The notes under the pieces were generated by a model, which was not told where the DNA came from, did no database searches, and worked only from the letters and a program-made list of their open reading frames with translations. From positions 127,131 to 191,130 of the forward strand of contig JARGNG010000003.1 of assembly GCA_029213265.1 (NCBI GenBank): a stretch of 64,000 nucleotides of DNA, given 5' to 3'. This DNA is from Verrucomicrobiales bacterium. Lineage in GTDB: Bacteria > Verrucomicrobiota > Verrucomicrobiia > Verrucomicrobiales > DEV007. Position numbers and translations under genes: made by a program. This document shows, piece after piece, positions 8,509 to 17,591 of this stretch (its first letter is position 1; every line of letters begins with the position of its first letter).

Positions 8509-9069
8509 TCATTCCAGCGCATCAAGTATCCCGGCCACCGCCCGGTAGACCGGCAATTGGGCACATTCCGACAACCGTTTGGCAAAGGCACTTCGCCACG
8601 GGTGAATCATTTCGTTTTCATATCCCCCCATGACTTCCTCAGAGACCCCCGTCAAACCGGCCCGGATCGCGAGAATCTTCGCAACGTGGGTGTCCGAAAG
8701 TTCGGCGAGATGCTTTGCCAAGTCCGGCGAAGCCCCTTCTTCGAGGAACCATCTTCGCACCGAGAAGGTTTCGTCCTCGGCATTTCCGGTCCACTTTCCC
8801 GCGATCGGGAGACAGTCACCGGGATAAATGAACAGACGACAGAACTCGACCGAGTGCTCTTCGAACCGCGCCTCATCCCAGATTTCCTCCAGCACAGGAG
8901 CCACGTCCGGTTCAACGCGGGCCAGTATCTCTTTCACCTCGGTCAGGCGAAGAATGGCAAGAAGCCCCTCATCGATTTCCCGACTGAGAAGCTCACCGAG
9001 GAGCGCATACACCGGAGCGACAGAATCTTCCCCGGCGGGTGGGTTACACTTTTTCGATGCTACAGACAT
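8509..9069 (-). CDS. TorD/DmsD-family molybdoenzyme chaperone
   Basis: The 186-residue helical protein resembles TorD-like redox-enzyme maturation proteins: an acidic middle segment with EEHSVEFCRLFIYPGDCLPI and a C-terminal block with EVMGGYENEMIHPW. These chaperones bind the twin-arginine peptide and apoenzyme until the Mo cofactor is inserted. I placed the start at ATG 9069, which overlaps the end of the catalytic-subunit gene by 26 bases; a longer frame to 9279 lies wholly within that gene and lacks similarity. Position directly after the catalytic gene supports a dedicated chaperone. Confidence 0.8.
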   Translation of the reverse strand: MSVASKKCNPPAGEDSVAPVYALLGELLSREIDEGLLAILRLTEVKEILARVEPDVAPVLEEIWDEARFEEHSVEFCRLFIYPGDCLPIAGKWTGNAEDETFSVRRWFLEEGASPDLAKHLAELSDTHVAKILAIRAGLTGVSEEVMGGYENEMIHPWRSAFAKRLSECAQLPVYRAVAGILDALE

Positions 9070-11725
9070 TGTCGTACCAATTCTGTCCACCGGTGAGCGG
9101 ACATGGGTTAATGGGCAGGGCGTCGTTGATGTGAACCCCGCCGCCGATTCCGTTCTTTTCCCTGGACCACCAGAGTTTGTCCGGAATATCCGCATCCTTG
9201 AACGCCTTCGATTCGGAATCGATTCCCTGCTCGGGGGCACTCTTCCGATTCTCGGCTTTCGCAACACTTCCCTGTTCAAAGTGGCCTACGTGGTGAGAGC
9301 ACGCCATGACGCGGGGATGAACGCCTTTGAGGAACCTCACGTGATTCTCGAAAGCGCCCATCGCACCTTCCTCTCCCGACCGGTAGGTGTGCCCTTTCGG
9401 TCGAAACACCGTAAGTTTGATGGTATCACCTTCCTTGAGCCCGAGCTTGGCACCCGTATCCGGATGCATGAAGACAGGGTTCGTGTGAACGATTTCGGAA
9501 TGGTATTTCCAATGAGCAGAGCGCCCCTGAGTGTGGACGTTCCATTTGAATGTCGTGAAGATATACCGGTCCTCCGGGAGATCCCTGTGTTCGGGAACGG
9601 TGTCATACACCGCAACCGGGCTCGCGTTGACATCATCCAACGGGAGGCCCACCGCTTTGGCCGCGATGGGCCAGATTTCGTCATAAACCCCGATCGTTCG
9701 GGATGGAGTATCGAAGCCACGGATCGACTTCCCGTCTTTCACAATCCCCACGGCCTTACCCGATTCCTTCTGGGTGATGATTCCGGTTTCGGAATCGACC
9801 GAAGTATCCGCAAGTTCCGCTTCGGTGAGCGGACGCTCGTAGAGTTCGTAGTCCTTCTCGCGGGTCTCATCCATCCAGATACCGCGCTGTTTGAAATCCT
9901 CCCATGAGATCGGAAGATTTTGATACCACTCCCGGTAAAAGCCCTCCATGTCATCGAAGGCGAAATACTCTTCCATTCCTCCACCAATCCGGCGTGCAAG
10001 ATCCCGGAGAATATCCTGAATCGAACGGCTTTGGCCGAGTGGCTTGACGAGCGGCTGCCTCACGCCGGTGTAGGGAACCAGTCCGTAATTGTTGGTGCTG
10101 TGATGATCCCACCGCTCCAGGCTCGTTGCCTCCGGCAAAATAATGTCTGCCAGGGCCGCCTGTTCGCTGTAGCTGATATCGACCGCGACGTGAAACGGAA
10201 TCAATTCTTCGTCGGCGAGGACTTCGCGAGCCAGGTTCGCCTCGGGATATCCATAGGACGCCCCCAGAGTGAAGGACATGTAGACACTGACTTTCTGTCG
10301 GCTTTCTTTGATGTAGGGATAAACGAGCTGACCGACGCGCATCTGATACCAGTGCCAGGCGAGTGGATATTCACTTGGCGTAGCGAGTTCGCCGAAGTAT
10401 TTCTTTCTCCAGAATTCAGGAAAGGCGTTGACCCGTTCCTGCACCTCCTCCGGCAGTTTCCGGAAAGCATCCTCATTGAAACCTTCGCCCAATCCCCATG
10501 GCATGGGGTCGGAGGCTTTCGGGCCGGGTTGCGAAAGTTTGGGGAGACCTTCCTGACCGTATCGGCCGGCCCATCCGCGAAGGCTCGAGAGACAGAATCC
10601 GCCCGGTTTACCCACATTTCCGACGAGGACATCGAGCGTGCGAATCGCCCGATCGGACTGCACCCCGTTGTAGTGCTTCGCACTTCCACGGTTGGACATG
10701 GTGCAGCAAGCCGGTGCCGCCTTAGCGAACTCGATCGCGATGCGCCGGATGTCGTCGGCGGGCACGCCACTTTTCTCTTCCGCCCACTCAGGTGTGTATT
10801 CGGCCACGTCCCCGCGAAGGTCGTCGAGCGGGTAGTTCGCCCATCGATTCCAGAATTCTGCATTCTCCAATCCTTCCTTCAGAATGACGTGAATCATCGC
10901 GAATGCGACCGCGCCATCGGTTCCCGGCATGATCGGATAGTATTCGTCACTGACCGAGGCCGTAGCGGAGGGGCGCACTTCGAAGGTCACCATGCGGGCA
11001 CCCTTGTCTACGCGGGCATGCTGAATCCGATGCATCATGTAGAGTCCCCCCTGGTAGGCCTCCATCGGATTTCCGCCAAAGTTGACGATGTATTGCGTGT
11101 TCTCGAAATCCTGCGACTCCCACTCGAATTCCCTTCCGTAGAAACTCATCAAGGGAGCCCGGCGATTCGAACTGCAAATCGACCGGCGATTGAGTCGGTT
11201 CGGGGTTCCGAAGGCATTGGTAAAACGCTTTGTGTACCCTTTCGTTTTATCCCTGCCATAGTGAAACACAAACTCCTCGGGAGTTCCCGCTTCACGGAGA
11301 GGTCGCATCTTTTCCGCGATCTCTCCGAGCGCCTCGTCCCAGGGAACTCGCTTCCACTTTCCTTCGCCGCGCTTGCCAACTCGGCGTAAGGGATAGAGCA
11401 GTCGCTCGGGATAGTAGGTGTAGGAGATCATCCCCTGCGCCTTGGAGCAGATGTTGCCTTTGGAATTCGGATCGAGAGGATTGCCATCAATGCGACGGAC
11501 CCGTCCATTCTCCACCCAACCCACGACACCACAGTGGGTGGTGCATCCGAAACAGATGGTCGGAACGGCTTTCGCCTTCGAATAGTCAATTCGTCCGAGA
11601 CGCCCCGGAGCGAGAGGTTTGGCGCTGATCCCCTCTGCGAACGATGGCAGCGGGAGCATTCCCGAAGCGGCAATGCCACCTCCGACCCGGAAAAGGTCAC
11701 GACGAGTGAGTGTTTTGCGTTCCAT
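9044..11725 (-). CDS. Molybdopterin oxidoreductase catalytic subunit, TAT-exported (PsrA/PhsA/TtrA-like clade)
   Basis: The 893-residue protein begins with a twin-arginine signal (LTRRDLFRVGGGIAA, residues 6-20). The N-terminal [4Fe-4S] ligands are Cys58, Cys61, Cys65 and Cys93 (C-x2-C-x3-C-x27-C). The likely Mo ligand is Cys184 in RRSICSSNRR, pointing to the Cys-ligated periplasmic group that includes polysulfide, thiosulfate, tetrathionate and arsenate reductases. A C-terminal molybdopterin-dinucleotide-binding domain closes the protein (about 750-890). The start ATG overlaps the stop of the Fe-S subunit by one base (TAATG). The substrate is not determined; the sulfurtransferase next door favours a sulfur compound. 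No membrane subunit is present. Confidence 0.9.
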   Translation of the reverse strand: MERKTLTRRDLFRVGGGIAASGMLPLPSFAEGISAKPLAPGRLGRIDYSKAKAVPTICFGCTTHCGVVGWVENGRVRRIDGNPLDPNSKGNICSKAQGMISYTYYPERLLYPLRRVGKRGEGKWKRVPWDEALGEIAEKMRPLREAGTPEEFVFHYGRDKTKGYTKRFTNAFGTPNRLNRRSICSSNRRAPLMSFYGREFEWESQDFENTQYIVNFGGNPMEAYQGGLYMMHRIQHARVDKGARMVTFEVRPSATASVSDEYYPIMPGTDGAVAFAMIHVILKEGLENAEFWNRWANYPLDDLRGDVAEYTPEWAEEKSGVPADDIRRIAIEFAKAAPACCTMSNRGSAKHYNGVQSDRAIRTLDVLVGNVGKPGGFCLSSLRGWAGRYGQEGLPKLSQPGPKASDPMPWGLGEGFNEDAFRKLPEEVQERVNAFPEFWRKKYFGELATPSEYPLAWHWYQMRVGQLVYPYIKESRQKVSVYMSFTLGASYGYPEANLAREVLADEELIPFHVAVDISYSEQAALADIILPEATSLERWDHHSTNNYGLVPYTGVRQPLVKPLGQSRSIQDILRDLARRIGGGMEEYFAFDDMEGFYREWYQNLPISWEDFKQRGIWMDETREKDYELYERPLTEAELADTSVDSETGIITQKESGKAVGIVKDGKSIRGFDTPSRTIGVYDEIWPIAAKAVGLPLDDVNASPVAVYDTVPEHRDLPEDRYIFTTFKWNVHTQGRSAHWKYHSEIVHTNPVFMHPDTGAKLGLKEGDTIKLTVFRPKGHTYRSGEEGAMGAFENHVRFLKGVHPRVMACSHHVGHFEQGSVAKAENRKSAPEQGIDSESKAFKDADIPDKLWWSREKNGIGGGVHINDALPINPCPLTGGQNWYDNVCSIEKV

Positions 11726-12417
11726 TATCGTTTCCCTACTTCGAGATTGTTTTGTTCGTAGGTCACATCCATGTCCGCCTCGGAAAGTTGCACTCCTGAG
11801 TTTGCCTTCTCCTCCATCCACGGCTCGTGTCCGATATAGAGAACCGATGGTTTGGTTCCCTCATTTTCTTTCCACCCGAGGGCACCTGCATCGGCTGCGA
11901 TTTTCGTGACCGGATCCTCAGGGTCATCGAAGTCACCAAACTGAAGGGCTTCCGAAGGGCACGAAGAAACACAGGCAGGATCAAGACCGACATCGGTCCG
12001 GTGCTCGCAAAGGTCACATTTCTCCGCGACCTGCTTTTCCTCGTTGATAAAAATCGCTCCATAGGGACAGGCCGTAATGCACTCCTCTTCCCGGTCGCAC
12101 TTGCTCTCATCCACTTTGACCCGCCCGTCTTCTCCCCGGACGATGGCTTTGCTGGGACAGGCTGTAAGACAGGGAGCATCCTGACATTGCATGCAGATCA
12201 AAGGGGCAAACGCGATCGTCGATTGCTCCGGGCCGGGGCGCTCGAGGTAACGAACCCGCATTCGAAAACCACCGAGCGGAACCTCGTTTTCGGTCTTACA
12301 ACTCACAGTGCAGGCGTGACAGCCGACACACCTTCGCAGGTCGATCAGCATACCGGCACGTTTTCGAACCTTCTTGAATTCGGATCCGACTTTTTCCCAG
12401 GGGAGTAATTCAGGCAT
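11725..12417 (-). CDS. Four-cluster ferredoxin-type electron-transfer subunit with one Cys ligand replaced
   Basis: The 230-residue protein resembles PsrB/DmsB/TtrB subunits that relay electrons to a molybdopterin catalytic subunit. Cysteines occur at 30, 33, 36, 40; 75, 78, 83, 87; 107, 113, 117; and 134, 137, 149, 153. The third group reads C107-DR-E110-EE-C113-ITA-C117, so the second ligand of the usual CxxCxxCxxxC motif is glutamate. That leaves 15 rather than 16 Cys and suggests a [3Fe-4S] or Glu-ligated centre. It has no signal peptide and would be exported bound to the TAT substrate. It is the first gene of the unit. Confidence 0.9.
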   Translation of the reverse strand: MPELLPWEKVGSEFKKVRKRAGMLIDLRRCVGCHACTVSCKTENEVPLGGFRMRVRYLERPGPEQSTIAFAPLICMQCQDAPCLTACPSKAIVRGEDGRVKVDESKCDREEECITACPYGAIFINEEKQVAEKCDLCEHRTDVGLDPACVSSCPSEALQFGDFDDPEDPVTKIAADAGALGWKENEGTKPSVLYIGHEPWMEEKANSGVQLSEADMDVTYEQNNLEVGKR

Positions 12418-12720
12418 AATAGTTCAGAGAGAGAGGAGAGATAAATCCACGCTTAGACTGACGGCCTGCACCAAGAGGACAGGTCCCGGAAGTCACACCG
12501 ATGCGTGGACAGAAAAGCGAGCGCGAAGGTGCGCTTGCGGGGAGAGAAACTAGAAGAGGACGACGACCGCCGCCCGAACCAAAGCAGGTCATTGCGGGGG
12601 CCATAGGGGAATCGATCTTGTCCAGGGGAGTCTCATTGACAAGGCTAACGTTTGCAGAAAGCATACCACCCGACAAGGTGAAACTTCGCCGCTTTGCGCA
12701 ACGTCTGGACTCGAAACCTC
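12418..12720. other. Leader region upstream of the molybdoenzyme operon
   Basis: These 303 bases lie between the SGNH hydrolase end and the Fe-S subunit start, both on the minus strand. They should hold the promoter of the molybdoenzyme operon. A short dyad GCGC-GAAGGT-GCGC occurs near 12521-12534. I see no clear -35/-10 pair, ModE-like palindrome or Moco riboswitch, and no convincing gene. Confidence 0.4.
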
Positions 12721-13440
12721 TCAGCGGATTTCTTTGGCAGGGATCCTTTCCGGCAGGAACGAAGCGATCATCCCGGCAACCTTCGCCGCGAGGACTTCGC
12801 GCCCCTCCTCGGTATAATGCACATCTGATTCCCCACGCTGATAAGTCGTGCGGTCTTCACCAATGAGTGCATAGAGATCGTTGACCGGAACCTCATGCCT
12901 CTTCATGACAGCTCTTGCTGCCTCATTGAATTCACCAGCCCGTTCCCCGGTGACTATGATCTTCACCTTTTTCTCGGGACCGACACATGGTGGCGTGGTC
13001 ATCGCGAAAATCAGTCTGGCTCCGGTTTTCTTCAGTTCGGCAACGATGCGATCCAGGCTCTTCGCATACGATTCCGGTGTCGCTTTGACATCCTGACTCC
13101 ACCCATACCAATCCCACAGGCCAAAATTGAAATGAATCACATCCCACTCTGAATCACCCACCCATTCGGCGATGTGTTCCTCTCCGAATGCTGCCCATCG
13201 GCAATTCGTCCGGGGTCGATGCACATTCGCTTTTCCATCCAGCAGGTGCCGGACTTTCGGGGTATAACCGATCGAAATGGAGTCCCCCAGAATCAGGACT
13301 CTCGGCAAGGAGGGGTCGTCAACCGGATTGGCAAAAGGATCGCGAAACGGGTCCGCTTTCCAAGTGACTTTTTCTTCTCCCATCGCATGGATCGCAAAGG
13401 CGACCAGGAAGGTGAAAAGCAGGGTTCTTGTATGATCCAT
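12721..13440 (-). CDS. Secreted SGNH/GDSL-type hydrolase
   Basis: The 239-residue protein has a signal peptide (about 1-21) and the SGNH blocks: GDSISIG near residue 52 (nucleophile Ser), a FNFGLWD block carrying the oxyanion Asn, and a C-terminal DVHYTEEGREVLA with the catalytic Asp and His. Members are esterases or carbohydrate deacetylases; the substrate here is unknown. It follows the PQQ-propeller gene on the same strand after a 195-base gap containing a short direct repeat. Confidence 0.85.
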   Translation of the reverse strand: MDHTRTLLFTFLVAFAIHAMGEEKVTWKADPFRDPFANPVDDPSLPRVLILGDSISIGYTPKVRHLLDGKANVHRPRTNCRWAAFGEEHIAEWVGDSEWDVIHFNFGLWDWYGWSQDVKATPESYAKSLDRIVAELKKTGARLIFAMTTPPCVGPEKKVKIIVTGERAGEFNEAARAVMKRHEVPVNDLYALIGEDRTTYQRGESDVHYTEEGREVLAAKVAGMIASFLPERIPAKEIR

Positions 13441-13498
13441 GGGTAAAGTCAGGGTAGAGCAAAGCGACCACCATCCAGCAAGGAGGCCGGGCCGACAT

Positions 13499-13537
13499 CC
13501 AACAGGGTTTGGTCAATGAGCCAACAGGGTTCGGTCA
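13499..13537. repeat. Direct repeat CCAACAGGGTTYGGTCA, two copies
   Basis: CCAACAGGGTTTGGTCA (13499-13515) and CCAACAGGGTTCGGTCA (13521-13537) differ at one base and have a period of 22 bases. The core CAACAGGGTT recurs in the intergenic hairpin at 29351-29383. The role is unknown; a dispersed intergenic repeat or protein-binding site are options. Confidence 0.5.
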
Positions 13538-13635
13538 GGGTTATTACTTCTTTGCGGGCAATCGGCCTGTCACTGCGCCCCCAATCCTTATCGCAGACAA
13601 GAGAAAGCGGGGCGTCAGGAAGTCCGATTGCGTGC

Positions 13636-16600
13636 TCAGCGATTCGCGGAGGCCACCGCTTTTGAATCCCCCAGGCAGACGAGGCTCCCGTTCCTGGCAC
13701 TCAGATAAAGCTTTCCGTCCGCGAGGGCGAGTCCGTCCCAGATCGGTTCGGCGACCTGCTGGGACGACAGTTCTTTTCCTTCGCCGGCATCGACCACCTT
13801 CAGGGTGCCGTCCTGGTGAACGACGTAGACTCGCTCGGCAGAATCCATTACCATCCCGTAGATCTTATTTTCCAGTTGGGCTGATCCCTCGGCGGTCGTC
13901 AGCTTGAGCAATGCCTCCGGGGTGTCGTTCTCCGCCCAGGGATTCACCTTCCACTTGGCATTCTCCGCAATGCGGTCGCTCCGGTAGGGGCGTTCTCCCT
14001 TTCGCCCCTTGCTCGCGGCCTCCCAGCCCGTGATCCACTTGCGCTTGAACTCCTCACCACTTTCGAGATCGAAGTCGCGGCGGTAGAGGGCCGTAGTGCT
14101 GTCGAGCGCGCCAACGATGGTGTTGTCGCGAAAAGCACAGAGGGAACGTTTGAAGGCTTCGTTACCGAAGCGGTGGATCTGGCGAAATCCGTAGGTCCAC
14201 GTCCCGCGGGGAGCATAGACAGTCCCGTTTCCAGTGTTCAGCTTCGCAAAGGCGTCCCAGGTGTCGACCTCGACGTTTTCGCCATCGAGTGAGATGAGCC
14301 AGCGGGACAGAGCGATGCGGTCGCCTTCTTTATGCAAGAGGTCGACGGGATCAAACTCGAGGCCGGAGTTTTTGTAGAATCCAAAGGAATCCCCCTTGTC
14401 TCCTTCGTAACCGCTCTGAGGAATATCATTGAGTTTGTGAACCCAGTTTTGCTCTCCTGTCATCGGATCGACAGAAAAGATGAAAACGCCGCCGTCGGAC
14501 AACTGTTGCCGTCCCGCTGCGAAGTAGGCGGTATCCTCCATCACGAGCACTGTTCCGGGGACGGGCCAGGCGGACTCGATCTGGCCGTAGGCTCCCATGC
14601 GTTCCGCGAGCGGCGCGGCCCGCAGGCGCCAGACGGATTCACCGGTGTCTGCCCGGAGCGCGTGGACGTAGCCGGCATGATCTCCGAAGAGACAGAGCCC
14701 GCGATGAATCGTCGGAGGCGTATCGACGCGGCCACGGGCAGTAAAGCGCCAGGCGACTTCGCCGGTGTCTGCTTTCAAGGCCACGACTTCGTGGGCATCG
14801 GGTCGGGTCACGTAGGCAAGACCGTTGGCGATGACAGGCGGACTGAGCAGTCCCTTTACGAAAGGATTGTCATCCCAGTCTCCGCGCAGGGCGCTCGACT
14901 CGGACAAGGTGTGCCCCTTGGAAGCGATCGAAGAGTTCCAGAGAACGGATGGATTTTCCGGCCCCGCAACGGTCGCGCTACTACTGCGCCAAACGTCGTG
15001 GCGATACATGGGCCAGTCGGCAGCGGCCACTGCCGGTGCGTCGGGATCAGGACTGGCCGTGCCTTTGACAAGGGGAAACTCGATCTCCGAGGCAGGCATC
15101 GAAGGAATGTATTCGTTTTTCTCCACGAGAGGATGATCCGGTGCCATCGCGACGTAGCCCCGGAGCATCGGCCAGCAGGTGCAGTGCTTCGGCGTCGAAT
15201 AGATCAGGCCGTTGGCGGGAATGAATCCGTTCTCCCGGGAGCAGTTCGATTTCGTGATCGAGTTCACCATCATTTCGCCGGACTTGAGATCAGTGATCTC
15301 AACGACACCTGAGAACATCATGTTCACCGTCGCAACAGGCGGCGCGCAATGACCAAGCCCGGCGGCGAGGGTGCGTTGGGTTTCCCCGGTCTTAGGATTG
15401 AGTGAAGTTACTTCGACGGGTTGGAATTTCACCTTCGTTTCCCGGTCGGGGTATTTCTCTTTCCCCCCCTGCTGAATCCAGAGATTGTCGCCGATGAAGA
15501 GGCTGCGGGCCTGGCGGGCGTGGTTCATACCCGGAGAGTAGAGTTTTTCCCACTGGAGTTTTCCGGTCTTCGCATCAACGAGGTGAATGCCGGTCTCGGT
15601 ATCGAAATCGGTAAAGGAGGAAACCTCATACGACATCTGATCGCCGAACATCACGGTGCGTTGCACTTTCGCGAGCCAGGGGTATTCGTTGTTTTTCCAG
15701 AGCAAATCACCGGAATACAGATCGACGGAGACCGCCTCGGCCTTTTCCCCCTTGCGAGGATCGCCCTGGATATAACCGACCTGGTCCCCTCCCGAGACAA
15801 TCGCCCGGGGATCATTGGATTCGTTTCTCCAGACAATTTCCCCGGTGAGATGGCTGAAGGCATAGACCGCATCCTCCGCCGTCGCCACGATGATCCCCTT
15901 GTGTTGGACCAGCTCTTTTGGATTCTTGATCTCGGGGAAGGAGTAGGCAATTTCTCCAGTCACGGCATCGAGCGCGACAAGACTGCGGGTGGGAAAGGCG
16001 ACCGCAAAAAGGTATTTCTCGGTAGCGACGGGACGGGCAAGATCCCGATTGAGCGGCTTCATTTCGAACGCAGCCGGATCCATCTTTTCCTCGGGCTGGG
16101 AAAGGTCGCGGTGCCAGAGCCGAAGCCCGTTGAAGGAATCCCGTGTCAGTGCCTGTCCATAAAAGTTGCGTCCTCCGTCCGTAACCATGCCTTCCACTTC
16201 ACGTCCGGAATGGGCGGCGATCCATCGGATCCGCTTCGGTTCACCCACCGCCGTGTCCGGCGAAACGGCATTGCCATCGGCATCGTGCCGGGAGTGCGTC
16301 CAGCGTCCCATATTCTCCGGCCACGGCTTGCGGGCGAAGAGCCATTGTGCTCCGGACGGGGATTCGACTGCCTTGGCTTCGGTGTAGCCCGCCTCTTTCA
16401 GTGCGACATCGGTGAGACCTCCTGGATTTCTCATCAAAAGGGACCCACCCGGGGTCAGCACGCGAAGAATTTCGGAAAGGGGCACGAGATCTTCGTCGAG
16501 GACTACGAGATTGATCAAATGCTCCGTGTAGGGAAGTCGGGAAGGCTCATCGAAGGTTTCGGCCGAGGCGACGCCGTAGAGGTTTTGGTCGTGCAAAGCC

Positions 16601-16842
16601 GCGCGAACCGCAGCGACTTTCTTGGAGTCCTTGTCGAAGACATTGATGATGTAGCGGCCCGTCTTGGCGAGACCGGCAGAAAGAGCAGCATCAGCTGCAC
16701 CGATCTGCACGACCGCGCCGCCATGGACTCCCGCGACCGTTGCAGCCTCTGGAGTATCCTGAGCCGACAGGCTCGCAAATGACAAGGGGCCGCCCAGCAC
16801 AAGGGCCAGGCAGAAGGGTAAGAAACGGGACAAGGTATTCAT
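13636..16842 (-). CDS. Exported methyltransferase-fold / PQQ-type beta-propeller fusion protein
   Basis: The 1068-residue protein starts at ATG 16842 with a signal peptide (LPFCLALVLGG...ASLSAQ). Residues about 40-175 resemble a SAM-methyltransferase Rossmann fold: VVQIGAADAALSAGLA, then ILRVLTPGGSLLMRNPGG. The rest is a long PQQ-like propeller with repeated phrases such as LVALDAVTGEIAYSF, VVALKADTGEVAWRF and VHALRADTGESVWRL. No classical quinoprotein dehydrogenase active-site set is apparent. Similar fusions are known in Planctomycetes and Verrucomicrobia without assigned function. An exported SAM fold is odd, because SAM is cytoplasmic. It follows modC by 92 bases on the same strand. Confidence 0.85.
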   Translation of the reverse strand: MNTLSRFLPFCLALVLGGPLSFASLSAQDTPEAATVAGVHGGAVVQIGAADAALSAGLAKTGRYIINVFDKDSKKVAAVRAALHDQNLYGVASAETFDEPSRLPYTEHLINLVVLDEDLVPLSEILRVLTPGGSLLMRNPGGLTDVALKEAGYTEAKAVESPSGAQWLFARKPWPENMGRWTHSRHDADGNAVSPDTAVGEPKRIRWIAAHSGREVEGMVTDGGRNFYGQALTRDSFNGLRLWHRDLSQPEEKMDPAAFEMKPLNRDLARPVATEKYLFAVAFPTRSLVALDAVTGEIAYSFPEIKNPKELVQHKGIIVATAEDAVYAFSHLTGEIVWRNESNDPRAIVSGGDQVGYIQGDPRKGEKAEAVSVDLYSGDLLWKNNEYPWLAKVQRTVMFGDQMSYEVSSFTDFDTETGIHLVDAKTGKLQWEKLYSPGMNHARQARSLFIGDNLWIQQGGKEKYPDRETKVKFQPVEVTSLNPKTGETQRTLAAGLGHCAPPVATVNMMFSGVVEITDLKSGEMMVNSITKSNCSRENGFIPANGLIYSTPKHCTCWPMLRGYVAMAPDHPLVEKNEYIPSMPASEIEFPLVKGTASPDPDAPAVAAADWPMYRHDVWRSSSATVAGPENPSVLWNSSIASKGHTLSESSALRGDWDDNPFVKGLLSPPVIANGLAYVTRPDAHEVVALKADTGEVAWRFTARGRVDTPPTIHRGLCLFGDHAGYVHALRADTGESVWRLRAAPLAERMGAYGQIESAWPVPGTVLVMEDTAYFAAGRQQLSDGGVFIFSVDPMTGEQNWVHKLNDIPQSGYEGDKGDSFGFYKNSGLEFDPVDLLHKEGDRIALSRWLISLDGENVEVDTWDAFAKLNTGNGTVYAPRGTWTYGFRQIHRFGNEAFKRSLCAFRDNTIVGALDSTTALYRRDFDLESGEEFKRKWITGWEAASKGRKGERPYRSDRIAENAKWKVNPWAENDTPEALLKLTTAEGSAQLENKIYGMVMDSAERVYVVHQDGTLKVVDAGEGKELSSQQVAEPIWDGLALADGKLYLSARNGSLVCLGDSKAVASANR

Positions 16843-16934
16843 AGAAAAGAAATGGCTCAGTTTTGCAAAGTGTTCCCGACATGTCCGTTGACTGTCAATC
16901 ACGTGAATGGGTCAGAGAAGCGCCCCCGGGTGGT

Positions 16935-17591
16935 CTATTCCGCCCCTGCAGAGGCTTCCACCCGAACCTGCCCGTCTTCCAAAAGCATGAGACAATCCCC
17001 GATCGCTTCCGCCTCGGGCCGGCTGTGGGTGATGTGAAGAGCCGAAATACCATTCTGCTTCACCATGGTCCGTATGAGACCGATCATTTCGTCATGGGTC
17101 TCCTCGTCGAGCGCGCTGAGAGGCTCGTCGAGACAGAGAACCCGGGGGCGCAGAGCGAGCGCTCTTCCGAGGGAAACCCGCTGGCGCTCACCGCCACTGA
17201 GGCCGAACGGTTTCCGATCGAGCAGATGTTGGATTCCCAACTGCTCGGCAAGTTCCCCGACCCTTTCGTCAATTTTCGTCTTATCCCACCGGCGCACTTT
17301 GGGCCCGAAGGCAAGATGCCCTCTCACGGTCATCGTGGAGAACAAAGTCGCCTCCTGGGGAACGAATCCGATGTTGCGGTCTCCGGCACGCGCGAAAGTG
17401 ACATCCCGGTTTCCCAGAAAAATCCGGCCTTGCGTCACTTCTTTGAGTCCACAGATCGCCTCCAGGATCGTCGTTTTCCCACTTCCTGTTTTCCCCATGA
17501 GAACCCCATAGCCACCGCCCGGAATCTCGAAGGAGATATCATTCAGGCAGAACGCTCCCGCCCGGATCTGGAGATTCTCCACTTTAATCAT
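16935..17591 (-). CDS. modC: Molybdate-type ABC transporter ATP-binding protein
   Basis: The 218-residue ATPase shows Walker A GKTGSGKTT (about 34-42), signature LSGGERQRVSLGRAL and Walker B VLCLDEPLSALD. It groups by context with the ModB-like permease whose gene overlaps it by 8 bases and the ModA-like protein upstream. It is short and lacks the C-terminal TOBE/Mop domain of classical ModC, so molybdate feedback through that domain is absent. It is the last gene of an eight-gene minus-strand unit. Tungstate uptake cannot be excluded. Confidence 0.85.
   Translation of the reverse strand: MIKVENLQIRAGAFCLNDISFEIPGGGYGVLMGKTGSGKTTILEAICGLKEVTQGRIFLGNRDVTFARAGDRNIGFVPQEATLFSTMTVRGHLAFGPKVRRWDKTKIDERVGELAEQLGIQHLLDRKPFGLSGGERQRVSLGRALALRPRVLCLDEPLSALDEETHDEMIGLIRTMVKQNGISALHITHSRPEAEAIGDCLMLLEDGQVRVEASAGAE

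Noticed and set aside
9920..11389. 489-codon open frame on the plus strand
   Set aside because: Antisense to the molybdopterin catalytic subunit, whose motifs and neighbours are unambiguous.
12410..12676. 88-codon minus-strand frame just before the Fe-S subunit
   Set aside because: Overlaps the leader of the molybdoenzyme operon; composition is not protein-like and no family is recognised.
12418..12720. Possible Moco riboswitch upstream of the molybdoenzyme operon
   Set aside because: The expected position, but I could not find the conserved paired elements; only a short GCGC dyad is visible.
15421..16782. 453-codon open frame on the plus strand
   Set aside because: Shadow of the PQQ-propeller gene on the other strand.
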